A stretch of 64,000 bases of DNA from JAKFEW01 sp036675505 (GCA_036675505.1 JAKFEW010000092.1:42567-106566); one strand, 5' to 3'; shown: positions 42,470 through 51,222, counted from the first letter of the stretch. Translations and numbers: made by a program. Notes: generated from the sequence alone by a model not told the origin.

Positions 42470-43565
42470 CCGCGGGCTGGTGGCGAACGGAAAGGTGTTC
42501 CTCCTCGCCACGATCCTCCTCCTCACCTCGGCCTTCGTGCCCGCCCGTCCCGGCTGGAAGTACGTCTTCCCGCGCGACCACGCCGCGCACCCGGCCTTCA
42601 AGACCGAGTGGTGGTACTACACCGGCCACCTGAAGGCCGGCGACGGGCGGACCTTCGGCTACCAGCTCACGTTCTTCCGCGTCGGCGTGCCGCCGGGCGC
42701 GCCCCGGGGGCCGAAGGCCTCGCGCTGGCGTGCGAGCGACGTCCACCTCGCCCATTTCGCCGTCACCGACGTCGGAAGGTCGGCGTTCAAGTTCCATGAG
42801 CGGCTGCAACGGGGCGGCGTCGGGCTGGCATGGGCGTTGCCGGACCGCTACGAGGTGGTGAACGGCACCTGGTCGGCCCGGCTCGACGGCACGACGCACC
42901 GCCTCACGGCGCGCGGCGGCGGCGAGGCGATCGACCTCGCGCTGACGTCGCTCAAGCCGCCGGTGCTCCATGGCCACGACGGCGTGAGCCGCAAGTCGGC
43001 CTGCCCGAGCTGCACCTCGCACTACTACTCGCTCACGCGCCTGCGCACGCGCGGCACTTTGACCGTGGATGGTGCCCGCGTGCCCGTGGAGGGGCTGACG
43101 TGGATGGACCACGAGTATGGATCCAACCAGCTCGGCGACGACCTCGCCGGCTGGGACTGGTTCAGCGTGCAACTCGACGACGGGTCGGAGCTGATGCTCT
43201 ACCAGCTGCGCCAGGCGGACGGCCTGCCGGTGCCCGAGTCCTCCGGCACCTTCGTGCGCCCCGACGGCACCTGGACCCACCTGCCGCTCGACGCGTTCAC
43301 GCTCGTGCCGACCGACACCTGGACGAGCCCGCACTCCCGCGCCCGCTACCCGATGGGCTGGGAGGTCGAGGTTCCGCGCGAGCGCCTGACCATCCGGATC
43401 ATGCCGGCGCTCGAGGATCAGGAGCTGCGCACGGGCGCGAGCACGAACGAGACGTACTGGGAAGGTGCGGCGCGCGTTGCAGGCACGCGCGCGGGCAGGC
43501 CGGTGCGGGGTGACGGGTACGTCGAGATGACCGGCTACGCGGGCCGCTTCAAGGCCCGCCTCTGA
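42462..43565 (+). CDS. AttH/CrtC-like exported lipocalin-like protein
   Basis: A 367-residue protein of the AttH/carotenoid 1,2-hydratase-like family. A signal peptide (FLLATILLLTSAFVPA) precedes the family hallmark FKTEWWYYTGHL (about residue 46). RTFGYQLTFFRV, ASDVHLAHFAVTD, GVSRKSACPSCTSHYYSLTRL, and VEGLTWMDHEYGSNQL follow. The fold is two lipocalin-like beta-barrels. Genes of this kind next to a LolD/FtsX transporter form the attEFGH-type cluster in proteobacteria. The partner relationship is clear from the 8-base overlap; the ligand is unknown. No carotenoid gene is nearby, so a hydratase role is doubtful. Confidence 0.88.
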   Translation: MSDRGLVANGKVFLLATILLLTSAFVPARPGWKYVFPRDHAAHPAFKTEWWYYTGHLKAGDGRTFGYQLTFFRVGVPPGAPRGPKASRWRASDVHLAHFAVTDVGRSAFKFHERLQRGGVGLAWALPDRYEVVNGTWSARLDGTTHRLTARGGGEAIDLALTSLKPPVLHGHDGVSRKSACPSCTSHYYSLTRLRTRGTLTVDGARVPVEGLTWMDHEYGSNQLGDDLAGWDWFSVQLDDGSELMLYQLRQADGLPVPESSGTFVRPDGTWTHLPLDAFTLVPTDTWTSPHSRARYPMGWEVEVPRERLTIRIMPALEDQELRTGASTNETYWEGAARVAGTRAGRPVRGDGYVEMTGYAGRFKARL

Positions 43566-43584
43566 CGATTACCTGGGGGCAGGC

Positions 43585-45027
43585 CTACACCATCAGCTCC
43601 GGCAATGCCTGCGGGCGCGCGTCGAACTCGGCCTTGAAGGCCGCCATGTCGGGCCTACCGAGGTTGCCGAACATGAACTTCTTGTACGCCTCGACGCCCG
43701 GCTGATCCAGCGGGTTGATTGCCTGCATGTAGCCTTCGGCCAGCGTCGCGAGCTCGAAGAGGAAGAAGAGCTGGCCGAGCGTGAAGGCGTTCACCTCGGG
43801 GATCATCACGTTCAAGCTCGGGCGGCCGTCCTTGGCGTAGGCGAAGCGCGTGCCCTCCATCGCGCCGAGCTGCATCCGGTCGAGGTCCCAGCCCTCGAGG
43901 TAGTTCAACGCGTCGATGTCGGCGTCGTCGTGCGGCACGGTGATCGGGCGCGCGCTGCGCTCGACCACCAGGTTGGTGACGACCGTGTTGTAAGGCCCTT
44001 CCTGGACCTGCTGGCCGCGAGCGTGCAGGTCGCGCGAGTTCACCGAAGAGAAGGGGATGCGGCCGCCACCGGCCTTGCCGACGCTCTCGGCGCAGAGCTG
44101 GTCGTACCAGAAGCCGATGAACTCCAGGCGCTTGGCCCAGGCCGCCATGATCGAGACGTTCCGGCCCGCCTTGTAGGACAGGTGCATGAGCGTCGCGTAC
44201 AGGTACGCGGGGTTCTCGAGGAGGTCGGCGGTCTTGCAGCGGTCGGCCATCGCGCGGGCGCCCGCGACGAGGGCGTGCAGGTCCACCCCGGCGATCGCCG
44301 CCGGCAGCAGGCCGACCGGCGTGAGCACCGAGTAGCGGCCGCCCACGTCGTCCGGGATCACGAAGGTCTCGTAGCCCTCGCGGTCCGCGAGCGCCTTGAG
44401 GTTGCCCTTGCTCACGTCGGTGGTGGCGACGATGCGCTTCGCGGCGTCCGCCTTGCCGTACACCGCCTCGGCCTTCTGGCGGAAGAGTCGAAAGGCCACG
44501 GCCGTCTCGATCGTGCCGCCGGACTTCGAGATCACGTTGAGGGTGAAATCGCGCGCCGGGTCGCCGGCCTGCGTCGGGAGCAGGTCGAGCAGGTGGTTCA
44601 TCGCGTCGGCATCGAGGTTGTTGCCCTCGAAGTACATCCGCGGCCGCCCCCCACGCGCGGCGCGCGTCAACTCGTTGCGGTAGGGCGAGAAGAGCGCCTC
44701 GAGGATCGCGCGCGAGCCCAGGTAGGAGCCGCCGATGCCGAGCACCAGATGCGCGTCGCCGAGGCCGGCGAGGCGATCGGCGGTGGCTTGCACGCGGTCG
44801 AGGATCGCGGCGTCCTGGTAGGGCAGGTCGAGGAAGCCGAGGAACTCCTTGCCCTGGCCCGAACGGCTCGTGATCAGCGCGTGGACGCGCGCCACCTCAC
44901 CGGCCATCCCCTTCACGTCGTCGAGCTTCAACCCACGCTCGGGGCCGATCAGCCGGTCGGTCATGTTGTTGAAGTCGAGGCGCACGGCCATGCGGGCCTG
45001 CCACTGCGGATCGGTGAACGTCGACAT
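43585..45027 (-). CDS. pgi: Glucose-6-phosphate isomerase
   Basis: Interconverts glucose-6-phosphate and fructose-6-phosphate in the cytoplasm, 480 residues. Visible features: GIGGSYLGSRA (about residue 95), the phosphate-binding VISKSGGTIET (about 166), the PGI signature GGRYSVLTPVGLLP (about 226), and a C-terminal segment NPLDQPGVEAYKKFMFGNLG with the conserved Gln/Lys. It is the shorter, monomeric-type bacterial form. GAGGAG lies about eight bases before the ATG. Downstream it faces the convergent AttH-like gene with a gap of 19 bases. Confidence 0.96.
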   Translation of the reverse strand: MSTFTDPQWQARMAVRLDFNNMTDRLIGPERGLKLDDVKGMAGEVARVHALITSRSGQGKEFLGFLDLPYQDAAILDRVQATADRLAGLGDAHLVLGIGGSYLGSRAILEALFSPYRNELTRAARGGRPRMYFEGNNLDADAMNHLLDLLPTQAGDPARDFTLNVISKSGGTIETAVAFRLFRQKAEAVYGKADAAKRIVATTDVSKGNLKALADREGYETFVIPDDVGGRYSVLTPVGLLPAAIAGVDLHALVAGARAMADRCKTADLLENPAYLYATLMHLSYKAGRNVSIMAAWAKRLEFIGFWYDQLCAESVGKAGGGRIPFSSVNSRDLHARGQQVQEGPYNTVVTNLVVERSARPITVPHDDADIDALNYLEGWDLDRMQLGAMEGTRFAYAKDGRPSLNVMIPEVNAFTLGQLFFLFELATLAEGYMQAINPLDQPGVEAYKKFMFGNLGRPDMAAFKAEFDARPQALPELMV

Positions 45028-45068
45028 GGACGGATCTCCTCGGCGTCGAAGGGGCGAACGAGCGTGGA

Positions 45069-45446
45069 TTATGCGCCGCCCGCCGCGGGTCCGTCCAGCC
45101 GCCTCAGCCCATGGACGTCCCAGGCCGCCCACCCGGCATAGCCGACCAGCCCGAGCGCGAGCACGATCGCCGCGCCCGCAACCAGGGTGCCCGCGTCCTC
45201 GAAGTCCGTCGGCAGGACGAACATCGCCCCGACGGCGAGGGCGAGCACCCCATAGCCGCCGGCCACCACGGCGAGGCCGCGCAGCGGCGCCCCGACCAGC
45301 AGGTAGCCCCCCACGAGGCCGAGTGGAAAGGCGGCGAGCAGCGCAACCGCGACGCCATCGGCCCGTCCGGTGGTGAACAAGTAGGTCGCCACGGCGATCG
45401 CGGCGGCCGGCAGGCCGAAGGTGGTGAGGGGAGCGAGCCAGGTCAT
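45069..45446 (-). CDS. Small membrane protein with four helices
   Basis: A 125-residue integral membrane protein of unknown function. Four hydrophobic segments are visible: LTTFGLPAAAIAVATYLF, VALLAAFPLGLVGGYLLVG, GLAVVAGGYGVLALAVGAM, and LVAGAAIVLALGLVGYAGWA. The ATG at 45446 has no clear ribosome site but has TATAGG six bases upstream, as in other probable leaderless genes here. It lies upstream of pgi in the same direction (41-base gap). Confidence 0.65.
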   Translation of the reverse strand: MTWLAPLTTFGLPAAAIAVATYLFTTGRADGVAVALLAAFPLGLVGGYLLVGAPLRGLAVVAGGYGVLALAVGAMFVLPTDFEDAGTLVAGAAIVLALGLVGYAGWAAWDVHGLRRLDGPAAGGA

Positions 45447-45452
45447 GCGCCC

Positions 45453-45458
45453 CCTATA
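45453..45458 (-). promoter_or_regulatory. -10-like element of the small membrane protein gene
   Basis: TATAGG on the minus strand, six bases (GGGCGC) before the ATG at 45446. The match to TANNNT is imperfect at the last base and there is no -35. Confidence 0.3.
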
Positions 45459-45584
45459 CCCATACCAGGCATCAGCTGTGCGTGCTCGCCGCTGCTTCAT
45501 GGGCTGTAAATGCACCCGTCGCGCAACGATCCGGTCAGACCGGCACCGACCGCCGGGATGGCATGGCATTGCAAGGAGGTCCAC

Positions 45585-46151
45585 TTGGCCATCACATTCT
45601 CATTCCCTCGCGGCCTCGCGGCGGTCGGCACGCTGGCGCTGTTGGCATTCACCCCGGCCGCGCGCGCCGACGTCGGCATCACCGAGACCAACGTCCAGAT
45701 CCAGGTGGACGGCGCTGTGCGCAAGCCGGGCGTCTACGCCGTGCGGCGCGGCGGCCGGGTCGCCGAGGCGATCGCCGCCGCCGGCGGCCCGCTGCCCGGC
45801 GCGCGCCTGCTCACGCTCAACCTCGCCCGCGCGGTCGTGGACGGCGAGCGCTGCCACGTGCCGGCGGCGGGGGAGGCGCTGCCTGCCCCCGCGTCGTCAG
45901 CCAGGCCGCGAGCGAAGCGGGCACGCAAGGCCGCGGCGAAGCCGCCGACGCCTGACCGGCCGGTCGACCTCAACCGTGCCACGCTCCAGGACCTCGACAC
46001 GCTGCCCGGCGTCGGCCCGGCCACCGCCGCGCGGATCCTGGCCGTGCGCAAGCGCCTCGGGCGGTTCCGCAACGTCGAGGAGCTGCGCGAGGTGCCTGGC
46101 ATCGGCGCGAAGCGGCTCGCGCGGCTGCGTCCGCTGGTGGAGGCGCGCTGA
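45585..46151 (+). CDS. comEA: Competence protein ComEA (SLBB + helix-hairpin-helix)
   Basis: DNA receptor for natural transformation, 188 residues, exported or membrane-anchored. The TTG at 45585 is chosen because AAGGAGG lies just upstream; it gives a signal sequence (GLAAVGTLALLAF, then PAARAD). An SLBB domain (VQIQVDGAVRKPGVYAVRRG) follows, then a basic Ala/Pro linker. The C-terminal helix-hairpin-helix pair (VDLNRATLQDLDTLPGVGPATAARIL and FRNVEELREVPGIGAKRLARLRP) binds DNA backbone. Its stop overlaps the comEC start by one base. Confidence 0.93.
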   Translation: MAITFSFPRGLAAVGTLALLAFTPAARADVGITETNVQIQVDGAVRKPGVYAVRRGGRVAEAIAAAGGPLPGARLLTLNLARAVVDGERCHVPAAGEALPAPASSARPRAKRARKAAAKPPTPDRPVDLNRATLQDLDTLPGVGPATAARILAVRKRLGRFRNVEELREVPGIGAKRLARLRPLVEAR

Positions 46152-48487
46152 TGTTGGCGGTGATCGCGCTCGGTCTGGCGGCGGGCACCGCCGCCGCGCC
46201 CTGGCTGCCGGCCTGGCCCGCGAGCGTGGCCTGCGTGCCCGCGGCGTGCTGGCTGGCCTCGCGGGTGCCCGCGCTCGTCGGGCGCCCGCTCCTCGGACGG
46301 CTGATCATCGGCCTGGCCCTCCTGCTGCCCGCCGCCTGGTGGGCCGACCACCTCGCGCCGCGCCCCGGCCACGACGACGTGGCGACGCTCGCGCCGCGAC
46401 GCTTCGTGCGGGTCGAGGGTGAGCTCGTCGGCGTGCCGGGCAGCGGCACGGCTGGTTGGCGTGGCGACCTGCGGGTGGCACGGGCCGCCGGCCGCCCCGC
46501 CAGCGGGCTGCTCGCCGTCCGCTTCCCGCCTGGCGCCGGCCGGCCGGCGCCGGGACACCGCTACGCCTTCGCCGGGCGCCTCGCGCGCCCGGCGGGCGCG
46601 CGCAACCCGGGCGGCTTCGACGCCGCGGCGTACCAGGCGCGGCGCGGCGTCTTCGCCACGCTCCGCGCCGAGGCGTCTCGTGACGTCGGGCCTGCCGCCG
46701 GACCGGTCGCCGCAGGCCGTCGCGCGCTCGACGCCCTGCGCCTGCGCCTGCTCACAGGCCTCGCACCCGGGCTCTCGCCCGCCCACGCGGCCCTGGCGGG
46801 CTCCCTCGCGATCGGCGCCGGGGCGGCGCCGGTCGACGCCGCCGTCGCCGATCGCTTCCGCGACGCCGGCCTGTCCCACCTGCTCGCGGCGAGCGGCGCC
46901 CAGGTGGCCCTGCTCGGCGGCCTGGCGATCGCCTTCTTGCGCTGCGTGGGCGCCTCGCCCGGCCGGGCCGCGGCCGGCGCGGCCCCCGTGCTGGCGCTTT
47001 ACCTGGCCCTCACCGGCGCGCCGCCCGGCATGATGCGGGCCACCGTGATGGGCGCGATCGGGCTGGTGGCGCTCGCGACCGGCCGATCGTCCGTGCCTTT
47101 CTCGGCGCTGTGGGCGGCGATCACCCTGATGGTGATCCTCGACCCCACCTGCGTGCACGACCTCGGCTTCCAGTTCAGCGTGCTCGCCACCTACGCCCTG
47201 CTGCGGCTCGCCGCCTGGCAGCCGGGCCTGGCCCTGCCGGGGCCCGGCTGGGCCTGGGCGGCCGCGCTCTCGCCGGTCGCCTGCCAGGTCTGGGTCGCGC
47301 CCTGGCAGATCGCGCAGTTCAACGTCTTTCCGCTCGCCGCGCTGCCCGCGAACTGGCTGGCTGCGCCCCTCACGATGGCGATCACGCCCTGGGCGCTGGG
47401 CGTCGCCTGCCTGGGCCAGCTCGCGCCGCCGGCCGCGGCGGCCGCCAATTGGCTCACGGCACGGGGCCTGGACGGCCTGGTGGCGATCGCCGCTGGCGCG
47501 ACGAGCGTCCCCGGCCAGCTCCTGGCCGTGCCGGCCCCGGGCACCTGCGCGGTGGCCCTGGCCTACGCGGCCCTCGCCTGCGGCCTGCGTCGACCCCGGC
47601 TGGCCCTCCTGTGTGCCGCCGCGGCGCTGATCGCGGCACATCCGCCTGGCCGACCCGCGCAGCTCACGCTCACGGTGCTCGACGTCGGCCAGGGCGATGC
47701 GATCGCCCTGCGCACGCCGGGCGGGACCTGGGTGCTGGTGGACGGCGGGCCGGCCGGCCCGTGGGGCGACGTGGGCGCCGCGGTGGTGCTGCCGTTCCTG
47801 CGGCGCGGCGGCTGCCGGCGCCTCGACCTGATGGTGGCGACGCACCCGCATGCGGACCACGTCGGCGGGCTCACGGCGATCGCCCGCGCCCTGCCGGTCC
47901 AGGCCGCCTGGGAAGCCGGCCAGGCCGGTGATCGGGGTCCAGCGACCCCGCTGCTGGCGGCCTGGCTCGCGGCCGGGACGCCCTGGCGGACCGCCGCCGA
48001 CCAGCCGACCTGGACGCGCGACGGCGTGACCGTCGAGGCCCTTCACAGGCCCGGCCGCGCGGCCAGCGTCAATGATGGGTCGCTGGTGCTGCGCGTGGCC
48101 TACGGCCGCTTTGTGGCACTGCTGGCGGGCGACCTCGAGGCGCCCGGCGAGGCGGCGCTGCTCAGCGCCGCGCCCGCCCGCCTGCGCGCCGACGTGCTCA
48201 AGGTGGGCCACCACGGCAGCCGCGGCGCGACGTCCACGGCCTGGCTCGCCGCGATCCGGCCGCAGGTGGCGGTGATCTCGGCCGGGGTCGCGAACACCCA
48301 CGGCCACCCGCACGCCGCGGCGCTCACCCGGTTGCGGGCGGCGGGGGCGGAGGTGTTCCGGACGGATCAGGGCGGGGCACTGACAATCACGACGGATGGG
48401 GCGGAATTCGAGGTGGCGAGCCTGAGCGGCGGTCATTCCCGTCATCGGGTCCCCGACCCCCGGCCGTCATCCGAAGGGGGAACCTAG
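46151..48487 (+). CDS. comEC: Competence protein ComEC/Rec2 DNA channel
   Basis: A 778-residue membrane protein that forms the inner-membrane channel for single-stranded DNA uptake. The N-terminal part has two helices and an OB-like domain (RVEGELVGVPGSG), the central competence domain has many helices including HLLAASGAQVALLGGLAI and GAPPGMMRATVMGAIG, and the C-terminal metallo-beta-lactamase domain has LDVGQGDAIALR, THPHADHVGG and KVGHHGSRGAT. The last ~20 residues (HSRHRVPDPRPSSEGGT) are encoded by a dispersed repeat and are atypical. It is coupled to comEA. Other type IV pilus genes are not in the window. Confidence 0.95.
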   Translation: MLAVIALGLAAGTAAAPWLPAWPASVACVPAACWLASRVPALVGRPLLGRLIIGLALLLPAAWWADHLAPRPGHDDVATLAPRRFVRVEGELVGVPGSGTAGWRGDLRVARAAGRPASGLLAVRFPPGAGRPAPGHRYAFAGRLARPAGARNPGGFDAAAYQARRGVFATLRAEASRDVGPAAGPVAAGRRALDALRLRLLTGLAPGLSPAHAALAGSLAIGAGAAPVDAAVADRFRDAGLSHLLAASGAQVALLGGLAIAFLRCVGASPGRAAAGAAPVLALYLALTGAPPGMMRATVMGAIGLVALATGRSSVPFSALWAAITLMVILDPTCVHDLGFQFSVLATYALLRLAAWQPGLALPGPGWAWAAALSPVACQVWVAPWQIAQFNVFPLAALPANWLAAPLTMAITPWALGVACLGQLAPPAAAAANWLTARGLDGLVAIAAGATSVPGQLLAVPAPGTCAVALAYAALACGLRRPRLALLCAAAALIAAHPPGRPAQLTLTVLDVGQGDAIALRTPGGTWVLVDGGPAGPWGDVGAAVVLPFLRRGGCRRLDLMVATHPHADHVGGLTAIARALPVQAAWEAGQAGDRGPATPLLAAWLAAGTPWRTAADQPTWTRDGVTVEALHRPGRAASVNDGSLVLRVAYGRFVALLAGDLEAPGEAALLSAAPARLRADVLKVGHHGSRGATSTAWLAAIRPQVAVISAGVANTHGHPHAAALTRLRAAGAEVFRTDQGGALTITTDGAEFEVASLSGGHSRHRVPDPRPSSEGGT
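48457..48485 (-). repeat. Dispersed 29-bp repeat, copy 2
   Basis: Reverse complement of 32946-32974, exact over 29 bases. It lies at the 3' end of comEC and includes the bases just before its TAG stop, so it supplies the final codons of ComEC. Confidence 0.8.
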
Positions 48488-48544
48488 CGAGGCACCTGGC
48501 GATTCACAGCCGCCCCTCGAACCCGCCTTGACCCCCTCACTCCG

Positions 48545-48596
48545 GCTGCGCCGGACCTCTCCCCCGCCGGAGAGAGGGAAGGGGTGCCGGCGCAGC
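48545..48596. terminator. Nested hairpin between comEC and convergent gene
   Basis: Outer arms of 10 bases (48545-48554 with 48587-48596) enclose an inner stem CCTCTC/GAGAGG (48556-48561 with 48572-48577). It occupies the gap between two convergent genes and could end both transcripts. The 127-bp gap also contains the end of the dispersed repeat and no gene. Confidence 0.5.
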
Positions 48597-48613
48597 GCCC
48601 GGAGAGGGAAAGG

Positions 48614-48970
48614 CTAACGGGCCGGGGAGGCCGTCGGGGCGGTCGTGCTGCGGTAGATCGCGACCCCCGCGAGCCCGACCGCCGCGAGGTTGGCGAGCAC
48701 GAGCGTCCAGGCGAGCAGGTCGGCCTTGAAGCCCTCGCCGCTCCTGGGCCGCGCCGGGGGCGCGAAGAGCGGCTGGCCGTCCAGCGAGACGCCGAGGACC
48801 TGGTCGTAAGGCACGGCCTGGGTGCGGCCGTCGGCGCCCACCACCACGAGGCTCGCGGCCTCGACGCGCAGGTTGCCGTCGTAGGTGTGCCCGTCCTTGG
48901 TGTAGACGAGCGCCGCCTCGGCGGGCGCGGCAAGCGCGGCGGCGAGCAGGAGCGCGAGCAGGTAACGCAT
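48614..48970 (-). CDS. Small exported membrane-anchored protein (paralogue 1)
   Basis: A 118-residue protein with a signal peptide (YLLALLLAAALAAPAEA) and one C-terminal membrane segment (LLAWTLVLANLAAVGLAGVAIY). Between them lies a compact beta domain: ALVYTKDGHTYDGNLRVEAASLVVV and VPYDQVLGVSLD. This is the same pattern as the next gene upstream, which suggests a tandem duplication. The domain resembles short SH3/Sm-like beta-barrels seen in exported proteins. Function is unknown. It follows paralogue 2 by 11 bases. Confidence 0.7.
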   Translation of the reverse strand: MRYLLALLLAAALAAPAEAALVYTKDGHTYDGNLRVEAASLVVVGADGRTQAVPYDQVLGVSLDGQPLFAPPARPRSGEGFKADLLAWTLVLANLAAVGLAGVAIYRSTTAPTASPAR

Positions 48971-48981
48971 GGGAAGCCCTC

Positions 48982-49311
48982 TTACCGGATCAGCGTCGCG
49001 ACGGCGACCACCACCGCGACCACGTTGGCCGCCACGGCCGTCCACACCAGCACGTCGCCGCCCGGAGGCCGATCGTCAGCGCGAAGCTGTTCGTAGCCGA
49101 TCGGCTCGTCGGTGAAGGAGATCGCGCGCACCGAGGCCAGCGGGAAGCTCATCTCCGCGCCGCTGCCCTTGATGGTCACGCTGGACTCCTTGATCATCGC
49201 CTGGCCGCGCACCACCGTGCCGTCCTTGAAGTAGACGATGTGGGCGTCGGCGGGCACGGTCCAGGCCAGCGTGGCCACCAGCGCCGCGGCGCAAGCGATG
49301 AGGGGTTTCAT
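48982..49311 (-). CDS. Small exported membrane-anchored protein (paralogue 2)
   Basis: A 109-residue protein with the same plan: signal peptide (LIACAAALVATLAWTVPADA), a beta domain (HIVYFKDGTVVRGQAMIKES, FPLASVRAISF), and a C-terminal membrane segment (LVWTAVAANVVAVVVAVATLI). The pattern Y-x-K-D-G-x-x-x-x-G and the helix W-T-x-x-x-A-N are shared with paralogue 1. GGAGG lies ten bases before the ATG. The two genes form a small operon divergent from mnmA. Confidence 0.7.
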   Translation of the reverse strand: MKPLIACAAALVATLAWTVPADAHIVYFKDGTVVRGQAMIKESSVTIKGSGAEMSFPLASVRAISFTDEPIGYEQLRADDRPPGGDVLVWTAVAANVVAVVVAVATLIR

Positions 49312-49468
49312 GGGCGGCGGTCCTCCGGGTCGGTCGACGGCCCCTCTGTATACCGCCCGCCCCGGCCGCCTGTCCACCTCCCGGCCTTTCTCAAGGCGCC
49401 AGGATCGTGTAAAATGAAGGCTCCGGGGCACGGTGCCCCGTGGATCTGGCACCAGGAGGCAAGCCACC

Positions 49469-50560
49469 ATGGCCGAGCGTGTGGCCGTCGCGATGAGCGG
49501 CGGCGTCGACAGCAGCGTCACCGCCCATCTGATCGCGCAAGCGGGCTATGAAGGCGTGGGCATTTCCATGGTCATCTGGCCAAACTCGCGCTGCTGCAAC
49601 AACGAAGCCATGCGCGACGCGTCCGAGGTAGCGGCCCAGGTCGGCGTGCCGTTCCACAAGTTCGACTTCGTCGAGACCTTCAAGAAGAAGGTCGTCGACA
49701 ACTTCACGTCGTCCTACCTCGCGGGCCTCACGCCCAACCCGTGCGCGATCTGCAACAGCGACTTCAAGTTCCTCGAGCTGTTCGCGATGGCCCGCGAGAA
49801 GTTCGGCTGCGAGCGTGTGGCCACCGGCCACTACGCCCGCGTGCGCTTCGACGACGCGAGCGGGCGCTGGCAGCTGTTGCGCGCGCTCGACGACACCAAG
49901 GACCAGACCTATTACCTGTACGGCCTATCGCAGGAGCAGCTCGCACGCTGCATCTTCCCGGTCGGCGAGCTGCGCAAGCCCGAGGTCCGGGCGATCGCAC
50001 GCGAGCTCGGCTTCACCGTCGCGGACAAGCCCGAGAGCCAGGACCTCTGCTTCTCCGCCGATCCGCAGGGCTTCATCCGCGAGCAGGTCGGCGACCAGAT
50101 CGTGCCCGGCGAGATCGTGAACCTGGAGGGCCGCGTGCTCGGCCGCCATGCGGGCATCGTCAACTACACGCTCGGCCAGCGCCGCGGCCTCGGCATCTCG
50201 TCCGAGGAGCCGCTCTACGTGGTGCGCCTCGACGCCGAAAACGCTCGCGTGGTGGTCGGCCCGCGCGAGGCCACGCTCGGCACGACGCTGGTGGCCGAGG
50301 CGATGAACTGGCTCTCGATCGCCGAGCCGACCGAAGCGTTCGAGGCCGAGGTGAAGATCCGCTACCGCTCGGAAGCGGCGCGTGCCGTCGTGGAGCCGCT
50401 CGGCGGCGGCCGCGTGCGCATCCGCTTCTTCGAGCCGCAGGCCGCGATCACGCCCGGCCAGGTCACGGTGCTCTACGACGGCGACCTCGTGCTCGCGGGC
50501 GGCCTGATCGCGCGCGAGTCGGTGGCGACGGGTCAGCCTGTGGCGAGCGCTTCGGCCTGA
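49469..50560 (+). CDS. mnmA: tRNA 2-thiouridylase MnmA
   Basis: Adds sulfur to U34 of tRNA-Lys, -Glu and -Gln in the cytoplasm, 363 residues. The P-loop SGGVDSS is at residues 10-16. The catalytic cysteines are in NPCAICN (Cys 92/95) and QDLCFSA (Cys 194). The central domain has NYTLGQRRGLG, and the C-terminal beta-barrel has VRIRFFEPQAAITPGQ. AGGAGG lies nine bases before the ATG. A TAAAAT at 49410-49415 is a possible -10, followed by a small hairpin GGGGCA-CGG-TGCCCC. The next gene starts five bases after the stop. Confidence 0.96.
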   Translation: MAERVAVAMSGGVDSSVTAHLIAQAGYEGVGISMVIWPNSRCCNNEAMRDASEVAAQVGVPFHKFDFVETFKKKVVDNFTSSYLAGLTPNPCAICNSDFKFLELFAMAREKFGCERVATGHYARVRFDDASGRWQLLRALDDTKDQTYYLYGLSQEQLARCIFPVGELRKPEVRAIARELGFTVADKPESQDLCFSADPQGFIREQVGDQIVPGEIVNLEGRVLGRHAGIVNYTLGQRRGLGISSEEPLYVVRLDAENARVVVGPREATLGTTLVAEAMNWLSIAEPTEAFEAEVKIRYRSEAARAVVEPLGGGRVRIRFFEPQAAITPGQVTVLYDGDLVLAGGLIARESVATGQPVASASA

Positions 50561-50565
50561 GCGAC

Positions 50566-51177
50566 ATGAACGATCAGCTGCCAGCGCATGGCGGCTTCTG
50601 GGCCGCGGCCGACCTCGCGGGTCCGACCCTCCCGGCGGCCCGCGCCCTGCTCGGCAGCCTGCTCGTGCGCGAGCGCGACGGCGAGCTGCTGGTCGGCCGG
50701 ATCGTGGAAACCGAGGCCTACCTCGGCCACGACGACCCGGCCAGCCACGCCCACAAGGGCGAAACACCGCGCAACCGCGCGATGTTCGGCGAGCCGGGGC
50801 GGGCGTACGTCTACAAGATTTACGGCATCCACCACTGCGTGAACGTGGTGACCGAGCCCGCCGGCCGGGGCGCCGCCGTCCTGATCCGGGCGCTCGAGCC
50901 TGTGCTGGGCATGCCCACGATGGGGCGCCTGCGCGGCGAACGCTCGCTCACCGACGGGCCGGGCAAGCTGTGCCAGGCGCTCGCGATCGACAGGGCCCTC
51001 GACCACGCCGACCTGACCCGCCAGGGCCCGCTCTACCTCCTGCGTTCAGCCACCCCGCCCGCCGCCCCGGTCTACACCTCGCCCCGCGTGGGCATCACGC
51101 AGGCCGCCGACCGGCCGTGGCGGTTCTATCTGGGCGACACCGCCTGGGTCTCGAAGGGCCCGCGAACGGGCGCGTGA
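50566..51177 (+). CDS. 3-methyladenine DNA glycosylase (MPG/AAG family)
   Basis: A 203-residue alkyl-purine DNA glycosylase. Family features are AARALLGSLLVRE, RIVETEAYLGHDDPASHAHKG with the catalytic Glu, TPRNRAMFGEPGRAYVYKIYGIHHCVNVV, and DGPGKLCQALAID. It removes alkylated bases. It is co-directional with mnmA (five bases). The start is the first ATG after the mnmA stop; there is no strong ribosome site, which fits translational coupling. Confidence 0.93.
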   Translation: MNDQLPAHGGFWAAADLAGPTLPAARALLGSLLVRERDGELLVGRIVETEAYLGHDDPASHAHKGETPRNRAMFGEPGRAYVYKIYGIHHCVNVVTEPAGRGAAVLIRALEPVLGMPTMGRLRGERSLTDGPGKLCQALAIDRALDHADLTRQGPLYLLRSATPPAAPVYTSPRVGITQAADRPWRFYLGDTAWVSKGPRTGA

Positions 51178-51203
51178 AGTCGGCATGAGCGGGCGCGACG
51201 CGG

Positions 51204-51209
51204 TATGAT
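51204..51209 (+). promoter_or_regulatory. -10 element of recG
   Basis: TATGAT 13 bases before the recG ATG at 51223; the predicted RNA would have a leader of only about six bases. No -35 is evident. Confidence 0.4.
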
Positions 51210-51222
51210 AGGGGTTCCGCCC

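Noticed and set aside
42462..43565. Carotenoid biosynthesis
   Set aside because: The CrtC-like fold is shared with AttH proteins; the ABC transporter context and lack of other crt genes favour the AttH role.
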